From contig JAQGMZ010000168.1 of the NCBI GenBank assembly GCA_028292045.1, positions 1 through 38,964 of the forward strand: a stretch of 38,964 nucleotides of DNA, written 5' to 3'. Positions 1 to 9,975 of this stretch are shown piece by piece. The position numbers and the translations under genes are program-made. Below the pieces are notes generated by a model. It was not told the origin of the DNA. It did no database searches and saw nothing but the letters and a program-made list of their open reading frames with translations. Numbering within the stretch: the first letter of the stretch is position 1; each line of letters begins with the position of its first letter. The DNA comes from Polaromonas sp. (lineage in GTDB: Bacteria > Pseudomonadota > Gammaproteobacteria > Burkholderiales > Burkholderiaceae_C).

Positions 1-2
1 TG

Positions 3-2237
3 GGCGGCCTGATCGTCATCGACTTCATCGACATGGAAGAGTCGCGCAACCGCCGCGACGTGGAAAACCGCCTGCGCGACGCGCTGCGCCAGGACCGCGC
101 CCGGGTGCAGTTCGGCACCATCAGCAAGTTCGGCCTGATGGAAATGAGCCGCCAGCGGCTACGCCCTGCCCTCTCGGAAGGCGCGTCCATCCCCTGCCCG
201 CGCTGCGGCGGCTCGGGCCACATCCGCGACACCGAAAGCTCGGCGCTGCAGATTCTGCGCATCATCCAGGAAGAGTCGCTGAAAGACAGCACGGCCTCGG
301 TGCTGTGCCAGGTGCCGGTCGATGTGGCCTCTTTCCTGCTGAACGAAAAACGCTCGGAGATCAGCAAGATCGAGATGAATCAGCGCATCAACTTGCTGCT
401 GGTGCCCAACAAGACGCTGGAAACGCCGAACTACAAGCTCGAGCGCCTGAAGCACGACGACCCGCGCCTGGAAAACATCGAGGCCAGCTACAAGATGGCC
501 GACGAAGCCGAGGATGCCACGACCGTGACGCGCCGTAGCCAGGAAAAACACAACCGGCAGGAACCGATCATCAAGGGCGTATTGCCCGATGCGCCGGCCC
601 CGATGGCGCCGCCAAAACCAGTGCCCGTGGCACCTGTGGCGGTCAAGGCGCCCGCGCCCGTGCCACCGGTCCAGGCGCCTGCGCCCGCTGCTGCGGAAAA
701 AGGTTTGTTTGGCTGGATCAAGACCCTGTTTGGCGCGGCCGAAACCGCCGCGCCGGCACCTGCGGCTGCAACCGTTCTGAAGGACGCGAAAAAAGACCTG
801 ACGCCAGGCGATGCGCAGCGTGAAGGCCGTTCAGGCGAAGCGCGCGGCGAACAGCGCCCAGACCGCGGCGGCCGCACCGAACGCGGCGGCCGCGATGGCC
901 GGCGTGGTGGCAGCCGTGGACGCAGCGAAGGCGCCGCCCCTGAAGGCCGCGCCGAAGCGCGCCCGGACGGCCGGGGCGGCGAACGCCGTGAACGCAACCC
1001 GGAAGGCCGCGCCGAGGGCGGCCGTCCCGAGCGCCAGGAACGCCAGGAGCGTCCGGCCGGCGACTACCGCCATGAAAGCCGCAATGCCGAAGGCCGCAGC
1101 GACAACGCCGGCGATGCCCAGCCGCGCAGCGAAGCGCCAGGGCAGGCCCGCGAAGGCCGCGGCGGTGACCGCGGCCGTTCGCGCGGCGACCGTGCAGACC
1201 GCCCGGAACGCGGCGAGCGCATCCCGCGCGATGCGGTCGAGCAGGACCAGGCACTGGCCAACCAGGCGGCCATGGCCGCGGCCATGGGCGGCGAAGCAGT
1301 TGCGCCGCGCCAGGAACGTCAGCTGGACACCTCAGGCCGCGACGGCGATCGCCGCCCGCAAGGCGGACGCGATGAGCCGAGCAGCCAGGAAGCCCGCGCC
1401 GAAGGCGGCAGCGATGAATCGTCCGGCGAAGGCCCTCGCGCCCGAAGCGAACGGGGCGGCCAACGTTCCGGCCGCCGCAGTGACCAACGGGGTGAGCGTG
1501 CTGAAGGCGTTACCGCACCCGGGGCAGGCGCGCAGGCGGACAGTTTCGATGCAGCGCACCCGGCCGTGGTGTCGATGCCGGACCAGGCGGGCAACCCAGG
1601 CGCAGCGGTGGTGTCCTCGACCGACGTCCAGGCCCGGCCGGACCAACCGGAAGACAGCGCAGAGCGCCAGCCGCGTGAACGCCGCAGCCGTGACCGTTAT
1701 GGCCGCGAGCGCCGTGAACGGGGCGAGCGCGGTGACCCGGCCGGCCAAGGCGCAGATACCCTGGCCAAGGCTGAAGCTTTCGAGCCCAACCAGCCTTATG
1801 CGCAGACCGCCCATGCGTCTTTAGCGGCCGAACCCGTGGCAGCTGAGGCACCGCCTGTCGCTGAGGCTCATCCTGCTCCAATGGCGCCGGTTGCCGCAGC
1901 CGCCTCCCAACCGGTCCAAGTACCGGTATCAGTCCCAGCGCCTGTGCCCGCTCCGGCGTTGGCAGCCCTGCCTGCCGGCCTGCCCAAGGTCCAGGCTTAC
2001 GACCTGCCCCTGCAGGACCTGGCCCAGGTTGCGCAAACCTCGGGTCTGCAGTGGGTGAATTCCGACGCGGCCAAGATCGCCGAGGCCCAGGCTGCCATTG
2101 CCGCCGAAGTCAAGCCGATCCAGGTACGGCGCGAGCGCCCCGCCCCGGTGGTGTCCCAGGAAGCGCCGCTGGTGCTGGTCGAAACCAAGCGCGACCTGGG
2201 CAGCATGACCCTGCCGTTCGAAAAATCGGCCGACTGA
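3..2237 (+). CDS. rne: Ribonuclease E, C-terminal part (5' truncated by window edge)
   Basis: RNase E is the endonuclease that starts mRNA decay and processes rRNA and tRNA precursors, and it scaffolds the degradosome at the inner membrane. The frame is open from base 3 and enters inside the catalytic core at GGLIVIDFIDM. By family knowledge this holds one of the two Asp metal ligands (Asp346 in E. coli). The core continues through VENRLRDALRQDRARVQ and FGLMEMSRQRLRP to the zinc-link CPRCGG, which joins subunits in the tetramer. After about residue 180 the protein is low-complexity: a Pro/Ala linker, a short amphipathic-looking segment GLFGWIKTLFG, then a long Arg/Gly/Glu-rich tract typical of the disordered RNA-binding arm, and a Pro/Ala-rich tail ending DLGSMTLPFEKSAD. 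The true start lies outside the window. A strong terminator follows about 60 bp after the stop. Identity is secure. Confidence 0.95.
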   Translation, partial: GGLIVIDFIDMEESRNRRDVENRLRDALRQDRARVQFGTISKFGLMEMSRQRLRPALSEGASIPCPRCGGSGHIRDTESSALQILRIIQEESLKDSTASVLCQVPVDVASFLLNEKRSEISKIEMNQRINLLLVPNKTLETPNYKLERLKHDDPRLENIEASYKMADEAEDATTVTRRSQEKHNRQEPIIKGVLPDAPAPMAPPKPVPVAPVAVKAPAPVPPVQAPAPAAAEKGLFGWIKTLFGAAETAAPAPAAATVLKDAKKDLTPGDAQREGRSGEARGEQRPDRGGRTERGGRDGRRGGSRGRSEGAAPEGRAEARPDGRGGERRERNPEGRAEGGRPERQERQERPAGDYRHESRNAEGRSDNAGDAQPRSEAPGQAREGRGGDRGRSRGDRADRPERGERIPRDAVEQDQALANQAAMAAAMGGEAVAPRQERQLDTSGRDGDRRPQGGRDEPSSQEARAEGGSDESSGEGPRARSERGGQRSGRRSDQRGERAEGVTAPGAGAQADSFDAAHPAVVSMPDQAGNPGAAVVSSTDVQARPDQPEDSAERQPRERRSRDRYGRERRERGERGDPAGQGADTLAKAEAFEPNQPYAQTAHASLAAEPVAAEAPPVAEAHPAPMAPVAAAASQPVQVPVSVPAPVPAPALAALPAGLPKVQAYDLPLQDLAQVAQTSGLQWVNSDAAKIAEAQAAIAAEVKPIQVRRERPAPVVSQEAPLVLVETKRDLGSMTLPFEKSAD

Positions 2238-2296
2238 TCTGCCAGACGCGGCGGCCTGAACCCCTGGGAGGGGGGGGCAGGCGCCGTCAAATACCC

Positions 2297-2327
2297 AAGC
2301 CGCATCCGCACAGGATGCGGCTTTTTT
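2297..2327 (+). terminator. Rho-independent terminator of rne
   Basis: A perfect 9-bp stem, gccgcatcc / ggatgcggc with loop gcaca, is followed directly by six T. Flanking AA/TT extends the stem to 11 bp. It lies about 60 bp after the rne stop codon. Confidence 0.9.
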
Positions 2328-2449
2328 GCTTTGGATCTGTTTCAAGCATGGGTTGCCAGCCAGCGGAAATTGAACCGGAACCGGCAAAAAACAGTTAAAT
2401 CAGCACCAGCCGGAGGTTTGAATCAAATTCACCCTGACTGACCAGGCCT

Positions 2450-2538
2450 GCGCCGAGCGGCAAAAGCGGGATCAGGGACGCCTCCTGTTCAAGGCGTTCG
2501 CCGAGTTTGCGCGAACCCCCGCCTTTGCCGCTCGGCGC
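2450..2538. repeat. Long interrupted inverted repeat between rne and hemY
   Basis: The 383-bp convergent gap 2238-2621 has no convincing gene. Beyond the rne terminator it holds two 21-bp arms (2450-2470 and 2518-2538), inverted and identical except for one base. They share the core gcgccgagcggcaaa / tttgccgctcggcgc. The 47-bp spacer holds smaller complementary pieces (ggacgcct, aaggcgttcg). There is no T-run after either arm, so a plain terminator is unlikely. It could be a REP/MITE-like palindromic element or a structured RNA. The function is unknown. Confidence 0.6.
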
Positions 2539-2608
2539 GGGTCGCCCGCAGCGAAGCCCAAGCACCCAGCCAAGCTATGCAAACAAGCGGGCATGAATTC
2601 ACGCGAGG

Positions 2609-2631
2609 AAAAACAGCCGGGTTACGGCTGT
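2609..2631 (-). terminator. Candidate terminator overlapping the hemY stop
   Basis: On the minus strand ACAGCC / GGCTGT form a 6-bp stem with a 7-nt loop that contains the hemY TAA stop. Five T follow the stem. It is short, but well placed to end the hemCDXY transcript. Confidence 0.5.
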
Positions 2632-3911
2632 GAAGCCTGTTTGTAGGCTTCGGCAGCGGCGGCTTCGTCGTCGCGCTGCTCGGCCAGCAAGGCTAATGCG
2701 CGCCAGGCACTGCGGTGCAGCTGGCGGTCTTGCAGCGCCGGCGTCGCCTGCGTCAGGAGCTGGCGCGCCTTGCCCCAGAGCTGGCGGCTGAGGCAGGCCA
2801 TGCCGGCCAGGTACACGAAATGGGCATCGCGCGGGTGGCTGAGCTGAGCAGCTTCAATGCGCGACAGCCATTCGGCCTCTAGCGAATCCATGCCCGCTTC
2901 CAGCACCTGGATCAGCTTGATGCGCAGCTTGTCGCCCAGGTCGGAGCGGGGCTCCAGCATGCGCTCCCAGACCGGCAGCAGCCAGGAGCGGGCCAGCGCT
3001 GCATCGCCGTTGAGGCTCATCAGGCGGGAAGCCGCATGCACGCACAACTCGGGCATGCGCCGCTCGCTGTCGTCCAGTCCGGCCCAGGCCTGCTGCAGTT
3101 GCGCCGGGTCATGCGCTTCGTTGAGCAGTTCCAGCGCCAGGCTGCGCACCAGGCTCTGGGCCGCCGCCGGCGAAAAAGCGCGGTGCTTGGCCAGCAGGCG
3201 CGCGGTTTCCAGCGCCGGCAGGCTTTGCCGGGCATGCCTGGCCGCGCGCAGCTTCATGCGCAGCGCCAGCGTGCGCCGGGCGGCGCCCTGAGGCAGCTGG
3301 CCGAGCCAGTCCAGCGCGGCGGCGGGGTCGTGGTCTTCCAGGGCCCAGCGGGCTGCGCGGAACTGCACCCCTTCGCGCACTTCCTGGGCTTGGCGGGCAG
3401 TGGAGTTTTGCAGGGCCAGCGCCAGGTGCTGGTTGCGCAGGGCCTTGTTTTGCAGCGCTTGCGCGCTTTCAGCCACCAGCAGGTGCGACAGCGAACGCAA
3501 CTGGCTGGCCAGGCTGGCACTGTGCCCGGTGGGGTGGCCGGTGGTGTCGGTCGTCACGCCCAGGCTTTGCTCCTGCGCCAGCGCGTTCTGGGCTGATTTG
3601 GCTGACCGGATGTAGCGGCCGGCCATCAGGTGGGCCAGCGCATCCATGAGGGCGCCGTACATGGCGCGTTCCTTTTGCTGCGCTCTCCAGCGCCGCGCCT
3701 CGACCGGCAGGGAAAATAGCGCCGAGAGCGCGCGTGACGCCAGGTACAGCAGCAAAAACAGGCCGACCAGCAGCAGCACCATCAGGTTGAAGGACACATC
3801 GACCCGGTGCGGCGGCCAGAAGACGGTGACGACCGCCTGGTTGTTGCCGGCAAACAGGGCAACGGCCACGGCAATGCCGAACAGGGCGATGAACCAGAGT
3901 GCGGCGCGCAT
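2622..3911 (-). CDS. hemY: HemY-type membrane TPR protein of the heme operon
   Basis: This is a HemY N-terminal-domain protein, an inner-membrane TPR protein encoded at the end of proteobacterial hem operons. It is not the Bacillus protoporphyrinogen oxidase that shares the name, and its exact role in tetrapyrrole synthesis is unsettled. The N-terminus shows two membrane segments (ALWFIALFGIAVAVALFAG and LMVLLLVGLFLLLYLASRAL) separated by a short Pro/His/Arg loop. A long helical, Ala/Leu/Arg-rich region with TPR-like periodicity follows to the end. The length, 429 residues, is normal for the family. It is the last gene of the leftward hemC-hemD-hemX-hemY series and starts 29 bp after the hemX stop. 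The ATG at 3911 is the only start that keeps the first membrane segment. Confidence 0.9.
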   Translation of the reverse strand: MRAALWFIALFGIAVAVALFAGNNQAVVTVFWPPHRVDVSFNLMVLLLVGLFLLLYLASRALSALFSLPVEARRWRAQQKERAMYGALMDALAHLMAGRYIRSAKSAQNALAQEQSLGVTTDTTGHPTGHSASLASQLRSLSHLLVAESAQALQNKALRNQHLALALQNSTARQAQEVREGVQFRAARWALEDHDPAAALDWLGQLPQGAARRTLALRMKLRAARHARQSLPALETARLLAKHRAFSPAAAQSLVRSLALELLNEAHDPAQLQQAWAGLDDSERRMPELCVHAASRLMSLNGDAALARSWLLPVWERMLEPRSDLGDKLRIKLIQVLEAGMDSLEAEWLSRIEAAQLSHPRDAHFVYLAGMACLSRQLWGKARQLLTQATPALQDRQLHRSAWRALALLAEQRDDEAAAAEAYKQASQP

Positions 3912-3940
3912 GGTATGACTGGACAGCCTGGCAGCAGGCG

Positions 3941-5098
3941 TCAGCGGCCCGCAGCCGCGGTGGCCAGCGCCGCCAGGGTTTCGTCGAGCCGCGGCAGCTC
4001 GGTGCTTTTGAGCTGGCCTTGCACCTGGACGAGCAATTCCCGCGCGGCCTGCGTTTTGCGCGCCGACGAGTCGAAGTACCTGCCCAGCCAGGCGTCTGCG
4101 TTGAGCAGGTCAGAGCGGGCGGCGTCGGTCTGGCGCGACAGCAGCGCCAGGCGCGCGTTGAGCAAGCGGAGCTTGAGGTTTTCGCGCAGGAAAAAAGCCT
4201 GTTCGGGCGCCAGCAAAGCCGCTTCGGGCTGGTCGATGCGGCTGACGCGCAGCAGCTGGCTGGCTTCCAGCCACAAGCTGGCGGCCACGCGGCGGGACCA
4301 GGACTGGACCGCCGTGAAGTCAAGGCCCGGCAGCCAGGAGCCGCCGGCGGCGGCCGAGGCCGGGCGCTGCGGCGCGGCAGCCACGGCGCTCACCGGACGC
4401 GCCACGCTGTTGTTCACGGCTTCATTGGCCACCGGCAGTTCATCGACCAGGCGTGCCAGTTCGTCCAGCTTGATCATCAGGGCCGGCACATCGGCAATGG
4501 TGGCATTTTTGACGCGCCCGATGTCGCGGGCGATAGCGCGCTGCAGCGGATTCAGGCGCGGCTGGGCGGCGCGCGTGAGCCGGGTTTCAGCCGACTTCAA
4601 GGCGGCCAGCAAAGGCTCGGCACTGCCGGTCAGCAAGGCGCGCTGCTGGGCCAGGCGCAGGTCGGACTCGACATCGACCACCAGGTTTTCATCGCGCGAG
4701 CGCGTCAGGCTCTGCATCAGCTCTTCAAGCTGGCTGCGCTGCAGGCTGATTTCGCCCAGGCGGGTTTCAAGCAGGGCCAGGCGCACCGACTGTTCACGGG
4801 TGCTTTCCTGGGCATCCTGCGCCAGGGTCCGGGCCTCGATCGACTGGGCGCCGGCGGTGTTCGTCCGGCCGGCGAGCTCTTCCTGGATGGCCCCCAGCTT
4901 TTGCCACAGGGCGGCACTGCCGAGCAGCCCGGCAGCGGCCAGCGCAGCGACCACCAGGGCCCAGCTGCGCGGCACCAGCCAGGCATCGTGCAGGGCGGCA
5001 GGCACGGCAGCGTAGGCCGGCAAGCCGCGCCCCGGCACCGGGTCGTCCTGGGACGGCGGATGGCTCGGCGGGGGCAGGACGGGGGGGCTGTCGCTCAT
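3941..5098 (-). CDS. hemX: HemX-like protein (uroporphyrinogen-III C-methyltransferase-like)
   Basis: HemX is a bitopic inner-membrane protein encoded beside hemD. It carries the name uroporphyrinogen-III C-methyltransferase by annotation habit, but it lacks the methyltransferase SAM-binding motifs and I see none here. From MSDSPPVLPPP there is a Pro-rich cytoplasmic tail, one membrane segment around residues 45-65 (ALVVAALAAAGLLGSAALW), then a long coiled-coil-like region (SIEARTLAQDAQESTREQSVRLALLE and beyond) and a helical C-terminal domain. The track ORF starts earlier, but I chose the ATG at 5098: it overlaps the hemD stop by 4 bp (ATGA), the usual sign of translational coupling, and the extra upstream residues look like read-through of hemD. 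It is about 385 residues long, normal for the family. Confidence 0.87.
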   Translation of the reverse strand: MSDSPPVLPPPSHPPSQDDPVPGRGLPAYAAVPAALHDAWLVPRSWALVVAALAAAGLLGSAALWQKLGAIQEELAGRTNTAGAQSIEARTLAQDAQESTREQSVRLALLETRLGEISLQRSQLEELMQSLTRSRDENLVVDVESDLRLAQQRALLTGSAEPLLAALKSAETRLTRAAQPRLNPLQRAIARDIGRVKNATIADVPALMIKLDELARLVDELPVANEAVNNSVARPVSAVAAAPQRPASAAAGGSWLPGLDFTAVQSWSRRVAASLWLEASQLLRVSRIDQPEAALLAPEQAFFLRENLKLRLLNARLALLSRQTDAARSDLLNADAWLGRYFDSSARKTQAARELLVQVQGQLKSTELPRLDETLAALATAAAGR

Positions 5099-5958
5099 GG
5101 ATGGAGCGATTCTAGCGAGCCAAGGGCTTGCCGGATGTCCTGGAGCGCCGGTCGTGACGCCACAACAACACCCCATCCGGCCGCCCGCGCCGCCTGGGCA
5201 ATGCGCGGATGGGTCGCAATGGCGCGTGCCCGGCCCCAGTCCACGCCCTGGAGCCCGGGCAGGCCGACCAGGTTGGCCACGGCTTCGGAGCTGCTGAACA
5301 GCCAGGCCGAGCCATCGGCGCTGGCCTGGCGTGCCCGCGCCATTTGCGCTTCGCCAGGGCGGGGCGCGCAGCGCTGGTAGACGCCGATGAAGTCAACGCT
5401 GGCGCCCGCGTCCTGCCACTGGCGAACAATCCAGTCGCGTCCCGAGGTGACGCCTTCAGCACCGGCGCTCTGGCCGCGCACGATCAGCACTTTGCGGCCC
5501 TGCCAGTCACGCGGCTTGATAACCTGCCACAGCGCTTCCGAGTCGAACTGGCTGGCATCGGCCGCAGGCGCGTCGATTTGCGCGGCAGCCACACCGGCAG
5601 CCCGAAGCGCGGCCACGGTGCCCGGACCGGGCGCCATGCAGCGCAGGCCCGGCGGAATTCCTGAAATTGGGTTACTTGCTATTTTATTTATAGCAGTTTC
5701 AGCCGATTCCGCATCCTTAAGAGTCTTGTTTTGCCGAAAGAAATGCGTCACCGCATGGCCGCTGACAAACATGCACGCGTCATAGCTGCCCAGTGCTCGC
5801 CAGGTTTTATCCAGCGCAAGGACATCGGCGGCGTCCAGGACCGGGCCAATTTCAATCAGCGGAAAAGCCTCGGCGGCCGTGCCGGCCTCTTGCAGGGCCT
5901 GCACCCAGAGAGCGGCGTCTAGCGCGGGTCGGGTCACGATGACGCGGGCGGTCGACAT
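5095..5958 (-). CDS. hemD: Uroporphyrinogen-III synthase
   Basis: HemD cyclises hydroxymethylbilane to uroporphyrinogen III, with inversion of ring D, in the cytosol. The protein begins MSTARVIVTRPALDAALW, matching the family's start (VTRP). It has the FVSGHAVTHFF segment where relatives have FxSxNAV, and it ends with the second alpha/beta lobe (WLFSSSEAVANL). The ATG at 5958 is preferred over the TTG at 5976 used by the ORF track, because the TTG sits directly against the hemC stop and adds only six residues. It overlaps hemX by 4 bp. One oddity is a stretch of about 28 residues after residue 73 (KTLKDAESAETAINKIA), encoded by DNA of about 39% GC in a roughly 65% GC gene. It makes the protein about 40 residues longer than the E. 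coli enzyme. HemD sequences diverge widely, so identity rests partly on context. Confidence 0.88.
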   Translation of the reverse strand: MSTARVIVTRPALDAALWVQALQEAGTAAEAFPLIEIGPVLDAADVLALDKTWRALGSYDACMFVSGHAVTHFFRQNKTLKDAESAETAINKIASNPISGIPPGLRCMAPGPGTVAALRAAGVAAAQIDAPAADASQFDSEALWQVIKPRDWQGRKVLIVRGQSAGAEGVTSGRDWIVRQWQDAGASVDFIGVYQRCAPRPGEAQMARARQASADGSAWLFSSSEAVANLVGLPGLQGVDWGRARAIATHPRIAQAARAAGWGVVVASRPALQDIRQALGSLESLHP

Positions 5959-5976
5959 GCTCAAGCGCGCCGGCAA

Positions 5977-6969
5977 TCAGGCAGCAGGCGCGTTTTGGGT
6001 CCAGACCGCGCCACCGGCGCGCAGTTCAGCGGCCACCGCCTCGCCCAAGGCCTCGGCTTCGGCAAAACTGCCGACAACGGCGGTTTGGCGCGCTCGGACC
6101 AGGGGCACGGGCTGGGCCTGGGCGCTGCCCGGCAGGGCTTCTGCCGTGACCGGCTCGCCCCAGGCGGCATTGAGCTGCAAGGCGCCGCCCACCGCCGTGA
6201 CAAATGCAGCCAGCGGCATCGAGCAGCTGCCCCCCATGGCGCGCGACACGGTGCGCTCGGCCGTGACGGCCAGCCAGGTGGGCTGGTGCGCCAGCGTGGC
6301 CAGTGCGCCGATCAGGTCGGCGCGGTCTGTGCGCACTTCGATGCCCAGGGCGCCCTGTCCGGCGGCCGGCAGCATGTCGGCGGGAGAAAATGTCTGGCGA
6401 ATGCGCGATTCCAGCCCAAGCCGCTTCAAGCCGGCGGCCGCCAGCACGATGGCGTGGTAGCGGCCTTCGTCCAGCTTGCGCAGCCGGGTGTCGAGGTTGC
6501 CGCGCAGGGGCTGGATGTCCAGGTCGGGCCGCAGCGACTTGAGCAGCACCAGCCGGCGCAAGCTGGAGGTGCCGACCACCGCGCCCTGGGGTAGCCCGTC
6601 CAGCGACGAAAACTGGTTGGACACCAGGGCATCGTGCGGGTCTTCGCGCTCCAGCACGCAAGCCAGGGAAAACCCGTCGGGCAGGTCCATCGGCACGTCC
6701 TTGAGCGAATGCACGGCCAGGTCGGCGCGGCCTTCCGCCAGGGCGACTTCAAGCTCTTTCACAAACAGGCCCTTGCCGCCGACCTTGCTGAGCGAGCGGT
6801 CCAGAATCTGGTCGCCCAGCGTGGTCATGCCCAGCAGTTCGACCTGCCAGCCAAGGCGCGCCTCCAGCAGCGCCTTGACATGGCGGGCCTGCCACATCGC
6901 CAGGCGGCTTTCGCGGGTGGCGATCACCACCCGGGTCGTGTTTTGGGGAATCTGGAGCACTGCTGCCAC
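5977..6969 (-). CDS. hemC: Porphobilinogen deaminase (hydroxymethylbilane synthase)
   Basis: HemC joins four porphobilinogen units into hydroxymethylbilane using a covalently bound dipyrromethane cofactor. Family hallmarks are clear: [15 protein letters not shown] near the start, [25 protein letters not shown], the GTSSLRR motif, [12 protein letters not shown], and MGGSCSMPL, whose Cys (about residue 249) is the cofactor attachment site by family knowledge. The length of 330 residues is slightly over the usual 310. The start is GTG at 6969, and another GTG three codons on is possible. It leads the leftward hem operon, with hemD 18 bp behind it, and diverges from ppc across 94 bp that must hold both promoters. 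Confidence 0.97.
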   Translation of the reverse strand: MAAVLQIPQNTTRVVIATRESRLAMWQARHVKALLEARLGWQVELLGMTTLGDQILDRSLSKVGGKGLFVKELEVALAEGRADLAVHSLKDVPMDLPDGFSLACVLEREDPHDALVSNQFSSLDGLPQGAVVGTSSLRRLVLLKSLRPDLDIQPLRGNLDTRLRKLDEGRYHAIVLAAAGLKRLGLESRIRQTFSPADMLPAAGQGALGIEVRTDRADLIGALATLAHQPTWLAVTAERTVSRAMGGSCSMPLAAFVTAVGGALQLNAAWGEPVTAEALPGSAQAQPVPLVRARQTAVVGSFAEAEALGEAVAAELRAGGAVWTQNAPAA

Positions 6970-7063
6970 GTGTAACCTGTTGGTAATCTGGAGAGGGAGT
7001 GAATGCTAGCATGCACCCTTTCGTACCGATTTAACTTTCCGTCACCAGCCGCAAAGGGCCGCG

Positions 7064-9970
7064 ATGCCAACTTCCGCACTTACCCAAAAAGCCAGGCACG
7101 GCGACAAGCAAGTCGCCCCGGCCGCTGCGATGGAACCGGGCCGGCCCGCCAGCCCGTCGGCCCGCGTCAAGAACAACGAGCGCCCGCTGGTCGAGGACAT
7201 GCGCCTGCTGGGCCGCATTCTGGGCGACGTGATTCGCGACCAGGAAGGCGTGGCCGCTTACGAGCTGATCGAGCTGGTGCGCACGCTGTCGGTGGCTTTC
7301 CGGCGCGATGCCGACCAGGAAGCCGACAAGTCGCTCAAGACCCTGCTGAAAGACCTGAGCGGCGACCAGACGGTCAGCGTGATCCGGGCTTTCACCTATT
7401 TCAGCCACCTGGCCAACCTGGCCGAAGACCGGCACCACATTCGCCGCCGCGCCATTCACGAACGCGCCGGCGACACGCAGGAAGGCAGCATCTACGTGGC
7501 ACTGTCCCGGCTGCGCTGGGCCGGCATCGCGCCCAAGACCATCTCTGACATTCTGGCGCGCAGCTTTGTCTCGCCGGTGCTCACCGCCCACCCGACCGAG
7601 GTGCAGCGCAAAAGCATCCTGGACGCAGAGCGCGGCATTGCCCAGCTGCTGACGGCGCGCGACAGCATCAAGGCACTGGCGCTGGCGGTGAATGCCACGA
7701 AAGATGCGCTGACCCCGCGCGAGCTGGCGGCCAACGAGCTGCAGCTGCGCGCCAGGGTCATGCAGCTGTGGCAGACGCGCCTGCTGCGCTTTTCCAAGCT
7801 GACGGTGGCCGACGAGATTGAAAATGCGCTGAGCTACTACGAAGCCACCTTCCTGCGCGAGATTCCCAAAATCTATGCCAACCTGGAGCGCGAACTGGGC
7901 ATGCAGCCGGTGCACAGCTTTCTGCGCATGGGCCAATGGATCGGCGGCGACCGCGACGGCAACCCGAACGTCAACGCCGACACCCTGAACTACGCGCTGC
8001 GCCGCCAGGCCGACGTGGCGCTGCGCCACTACCTGACCGAAGTGCACCTGCTGGGCGGCGAGCTGTCGATGTCATCCATCCTGATCGACTGCAGCGCCGA
8101 CATGCAGCAACTGGCAGAGCGTTCGCCCGACACCAGCGCGCACCGCCAGGACGAGCCCTACCGCCGCGCCCTCACCGGGGTCTATGCCCGGCTGGCGGCC
8201 ACGCTGAAGGCGCTGACCGGCGGCGAGGCGGCGCGCCATGCGGTGGCGCCGCAAAACGCCTATGTCCGGGTGGAAGATTTCCTGAGCGACCTGCGCACCC
8301 TGCAAACCTCGCTGGCCGGCCACCATGGCCAGGCCCTGACGGCGCAGCGCCTGCACCCGCTGATCCGCGCGGTGGAGGTGTTCGGCTTTCACCTGGCCAC
8401 GGTCGATTTGCGCCAGAGTTCGGACAAGCACGAGGAAGTCGTGGCCGAACTGCTGGCGGTGGCGCGCATCGAGGCCGGCTATGCCAGCCTGGACGAAGCC
8501 GCCAAGCGCCTGCTGCTCTTGAGAATGCTCAACGACGCCCGGCCGCTGCGGGTGCGCGATGCCGTTTACTCCGAACTGGCCCAAAGCGAACTGGCGATTT
8601 TCGAAGCCGCCCTGGATGCCCGCAGCCGGTTTGGCAAGGAAGCGATTCGGCACTACATCATCAGCCACACCGAAACCGTGAGCGACCTGCTGGAAGTGCT
8701 GCTGCTGCAAAAGGAAGTCGGCCTGATGCATGGCGTGCTTGAAAACCCGCAGGACAAGCTTGGCTCGCGCTGCGACCTGATCGTGGTGCCGCTGTTCGAA
8801 ACCATCGAAGACCTGCGCAACGCCGCGCCGATCATGCGCGAGTTCTATGCCTTGCCGGGCGTGGCCGCGCTGCTGCAGCGCAGCGGCGCCGAGCAGGACA
8901 TCATGCTGGGCTACAGCGACAGCAACAAGGACGGCGGCATCTTCACCAGCAACTGGGAGCTGTACCGGGCCGAAATCGCCCTGGTCGAGCTGTTTGACCA
9001 GCTGGCGGTGTCGCACGGCATCACGCTGCGCATGTTCCACGGCCGGGGCGGCACCGTCGGCCGGGGCGGCGGCCCGAGCTACGAGGCGATTTTGGCGCAG
9101 CCGCCCGGCACGGTGCGCGGGCAGATCCGGCTGACCGAACAGGGCGAGGTGATCGGCTCCAAATACGCCAACCCCGAGATCGGCCGGCGCAACCTGGAAA
9201 CCCTGGTGGCCGCCACCCTGGAGGCAACCCTGCTGCAGCCGACGAAACCGGCGACCCCCGCCTACCTGCAGGCCGCCGACGAACTGTCGCGCTCAAGCAT
9301 GGCGGCCTACCGGGCCCTGGTGTACGAGACACCCGGCTTCACCGAGTATTTCTTCAGCGCCACGCCGATCCGCGAGATTGCCGAACTGAACATCGGCTCG
9401 CGGCCGGCCTCGCGCAAGCCTTCGCAGCAAATCGAGGACCTGCGGGCCATTCCCTGGGGCTTCAGCTGGGGCCAGTGCCGCCTCACCCTGCCCGGCTGGT
9501 ACGGCTTCGGCTCGGCCATCGAACAATTTCTCGCCCAGGGAAATTCGCCGGAAAGCCGCAAGGCGGCGCTGGCCCTGCTCAAGAAAATGTACCGCCAGTG
9601 GCCGTTTTTCCGGACCTTGCTGAGCAACATGGACATGGTGCTGGCCAAGAGCGACCTGGCGCTGGCGTCGCGCTATGCCGAACTGGTGGGCGACGCCAGG
9701 CTGCGCAAGAAGATCTTCACGGCCATCGATGCCGAATGGCACAAGACGGCGCAGGCCCTGAGCCTGATCAGCGGCGACAAGCAGCGCCTGGCAGACAATG
9801 CGGCGCTGCAGCGATCCATTCGCCACCGTTTCCCCTACATCGACCCGCTGCACCATCTGCAGGTTGAACTGGTGCGCCGCTACCGCGCAGGCCAGACCGA
9901 CCAGCGCGTGCAGACCGGCATTCACATCTCCATCAACGGGATTGCGGCGGGCTTGCGCAATACCGGCTGA
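7064..9970 (+). CDS. ppc: Phosphoenolpyruvate carboxylase
   Basis: Ppc makes oxaloacetate from PEP and bicarbonate, replenishing the TCA cycle. Visible landmarks are [11 protein letters not shown] with the catalytic His at about residue 176 (His138 of E. coli), [10 protein letters not shown], the [10 protein letters not shown] region, [11 protein letters not shown], the glycine-rich loop [14 protein letters not shown] near residue 657, and the invariant C-terminal [19 protein letters not shown]. The length is 968 residues against 883 in E. coli. The extra length is mostly an N-terminal leader of about 40 residues, rich in Ala/Pro/Lys, that looks unstructured. The ATG at 7064 has aaaggg six bases upstream. 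It is divergent from hemC and convergent with the permease gene 30 bp downstream. Confidence 0.98.
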   Translation: MPTSALTQKARHGDKQVAPAAAMEPGRPASPSARVKNNERPLVEDMRLLGRILGDVIRDQEGVAAYELIELVRTLSVAFRRDADQEADKSLKTLLKDLSGDQTVSVIRAFTYFSHLANLAEDRHHIRRRAIHERAGDTQEGSIYVALSRLRWAGIAPKTISDILARSFVSPVLTAHPTEVQRKSILDAERGIAQLLTARDSIKALALAVNATKDALTPRELAANELQLRARVMQLWQTRLLRFSKLTVADEIENALSYYEATFLREIPKIYANLERELGMQPVHSFLRMGQWIGGDRDGNPNVNADTLNYALRRQADVALRHYLTEVHLLGGELSMSSILIDCSADMQQLAERSPDTSAHRQDEPYRRALTGVYARLAATLKALTGGEAARHAVAPQNAYVRVEDFLSDLRTLQTSLAGHHGQALTAQRLHPLIRAVEVFGFHLATVDLRQSSDKHEEVVAELLAVARIEAGYASLDEAAKRLLLLRMLNDARPLRVRDAVYSELAQSELAIFEAALDARSRFGKEAIRHYIISHTETVSDLLEVLLLQKEVGLMHGVLENPQDKLGSRCDLIVVPLFETIEDLRNAAPIMREFYALPGVAALLQRSGAEQDIMLGYSDSNKDGGIFTSNWELYRAEIALVELFDQLAVSHGITLRMFHGRGGTVGRGGGPSYEAILAQPPGTVRGQIRLTEQGEVIGSKYANPEIGRRNLETLVAATLEATLLQPTKPATPAYLQAADELSRSSMAAYRALVYETPGFTEYFFSATPIREIAELNIGSRPASRKPSQQIEDLRAIPWGFSWGQCRLTLPGWYGFGSAIEQFLAQGNSPESRKAALALLKKMYRQWPFFRTLLSNMDMVLAKSDLALASRYAELVGDARLRKKIFTAIDAEWHKTAQALSLISGDKQRLADNAALQRSIRHRFPYIDPLHHLQVELVRRYRAGQTDQRVQTGIHISINGIAAGLRNTG

Positions 9971-9975
9971 CCCGG

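Noticed and set aside
811-1824. 337-residue ORF in another frame of rne
   Set aside because: It is an Ala/Lys/Arg-rich frame shadow of the disordered RNase E arm, with no domain and no ribosome site.
2265-2280. G-rich run after the rne stop, possible G-quadruplex
   Set aside because: It is mainly one long G run, not four separated G tracts, so quadruplex formation is not supported. It may be a site of sequencing error.
3807-5380. Long plus-strand ORFs (402 and 493 residues) over hemX/hemY
   Set aside because: They are antisense to well-supported heme operon genes and show Ser/Arg- or Gln/Gly-rich shadow composition.
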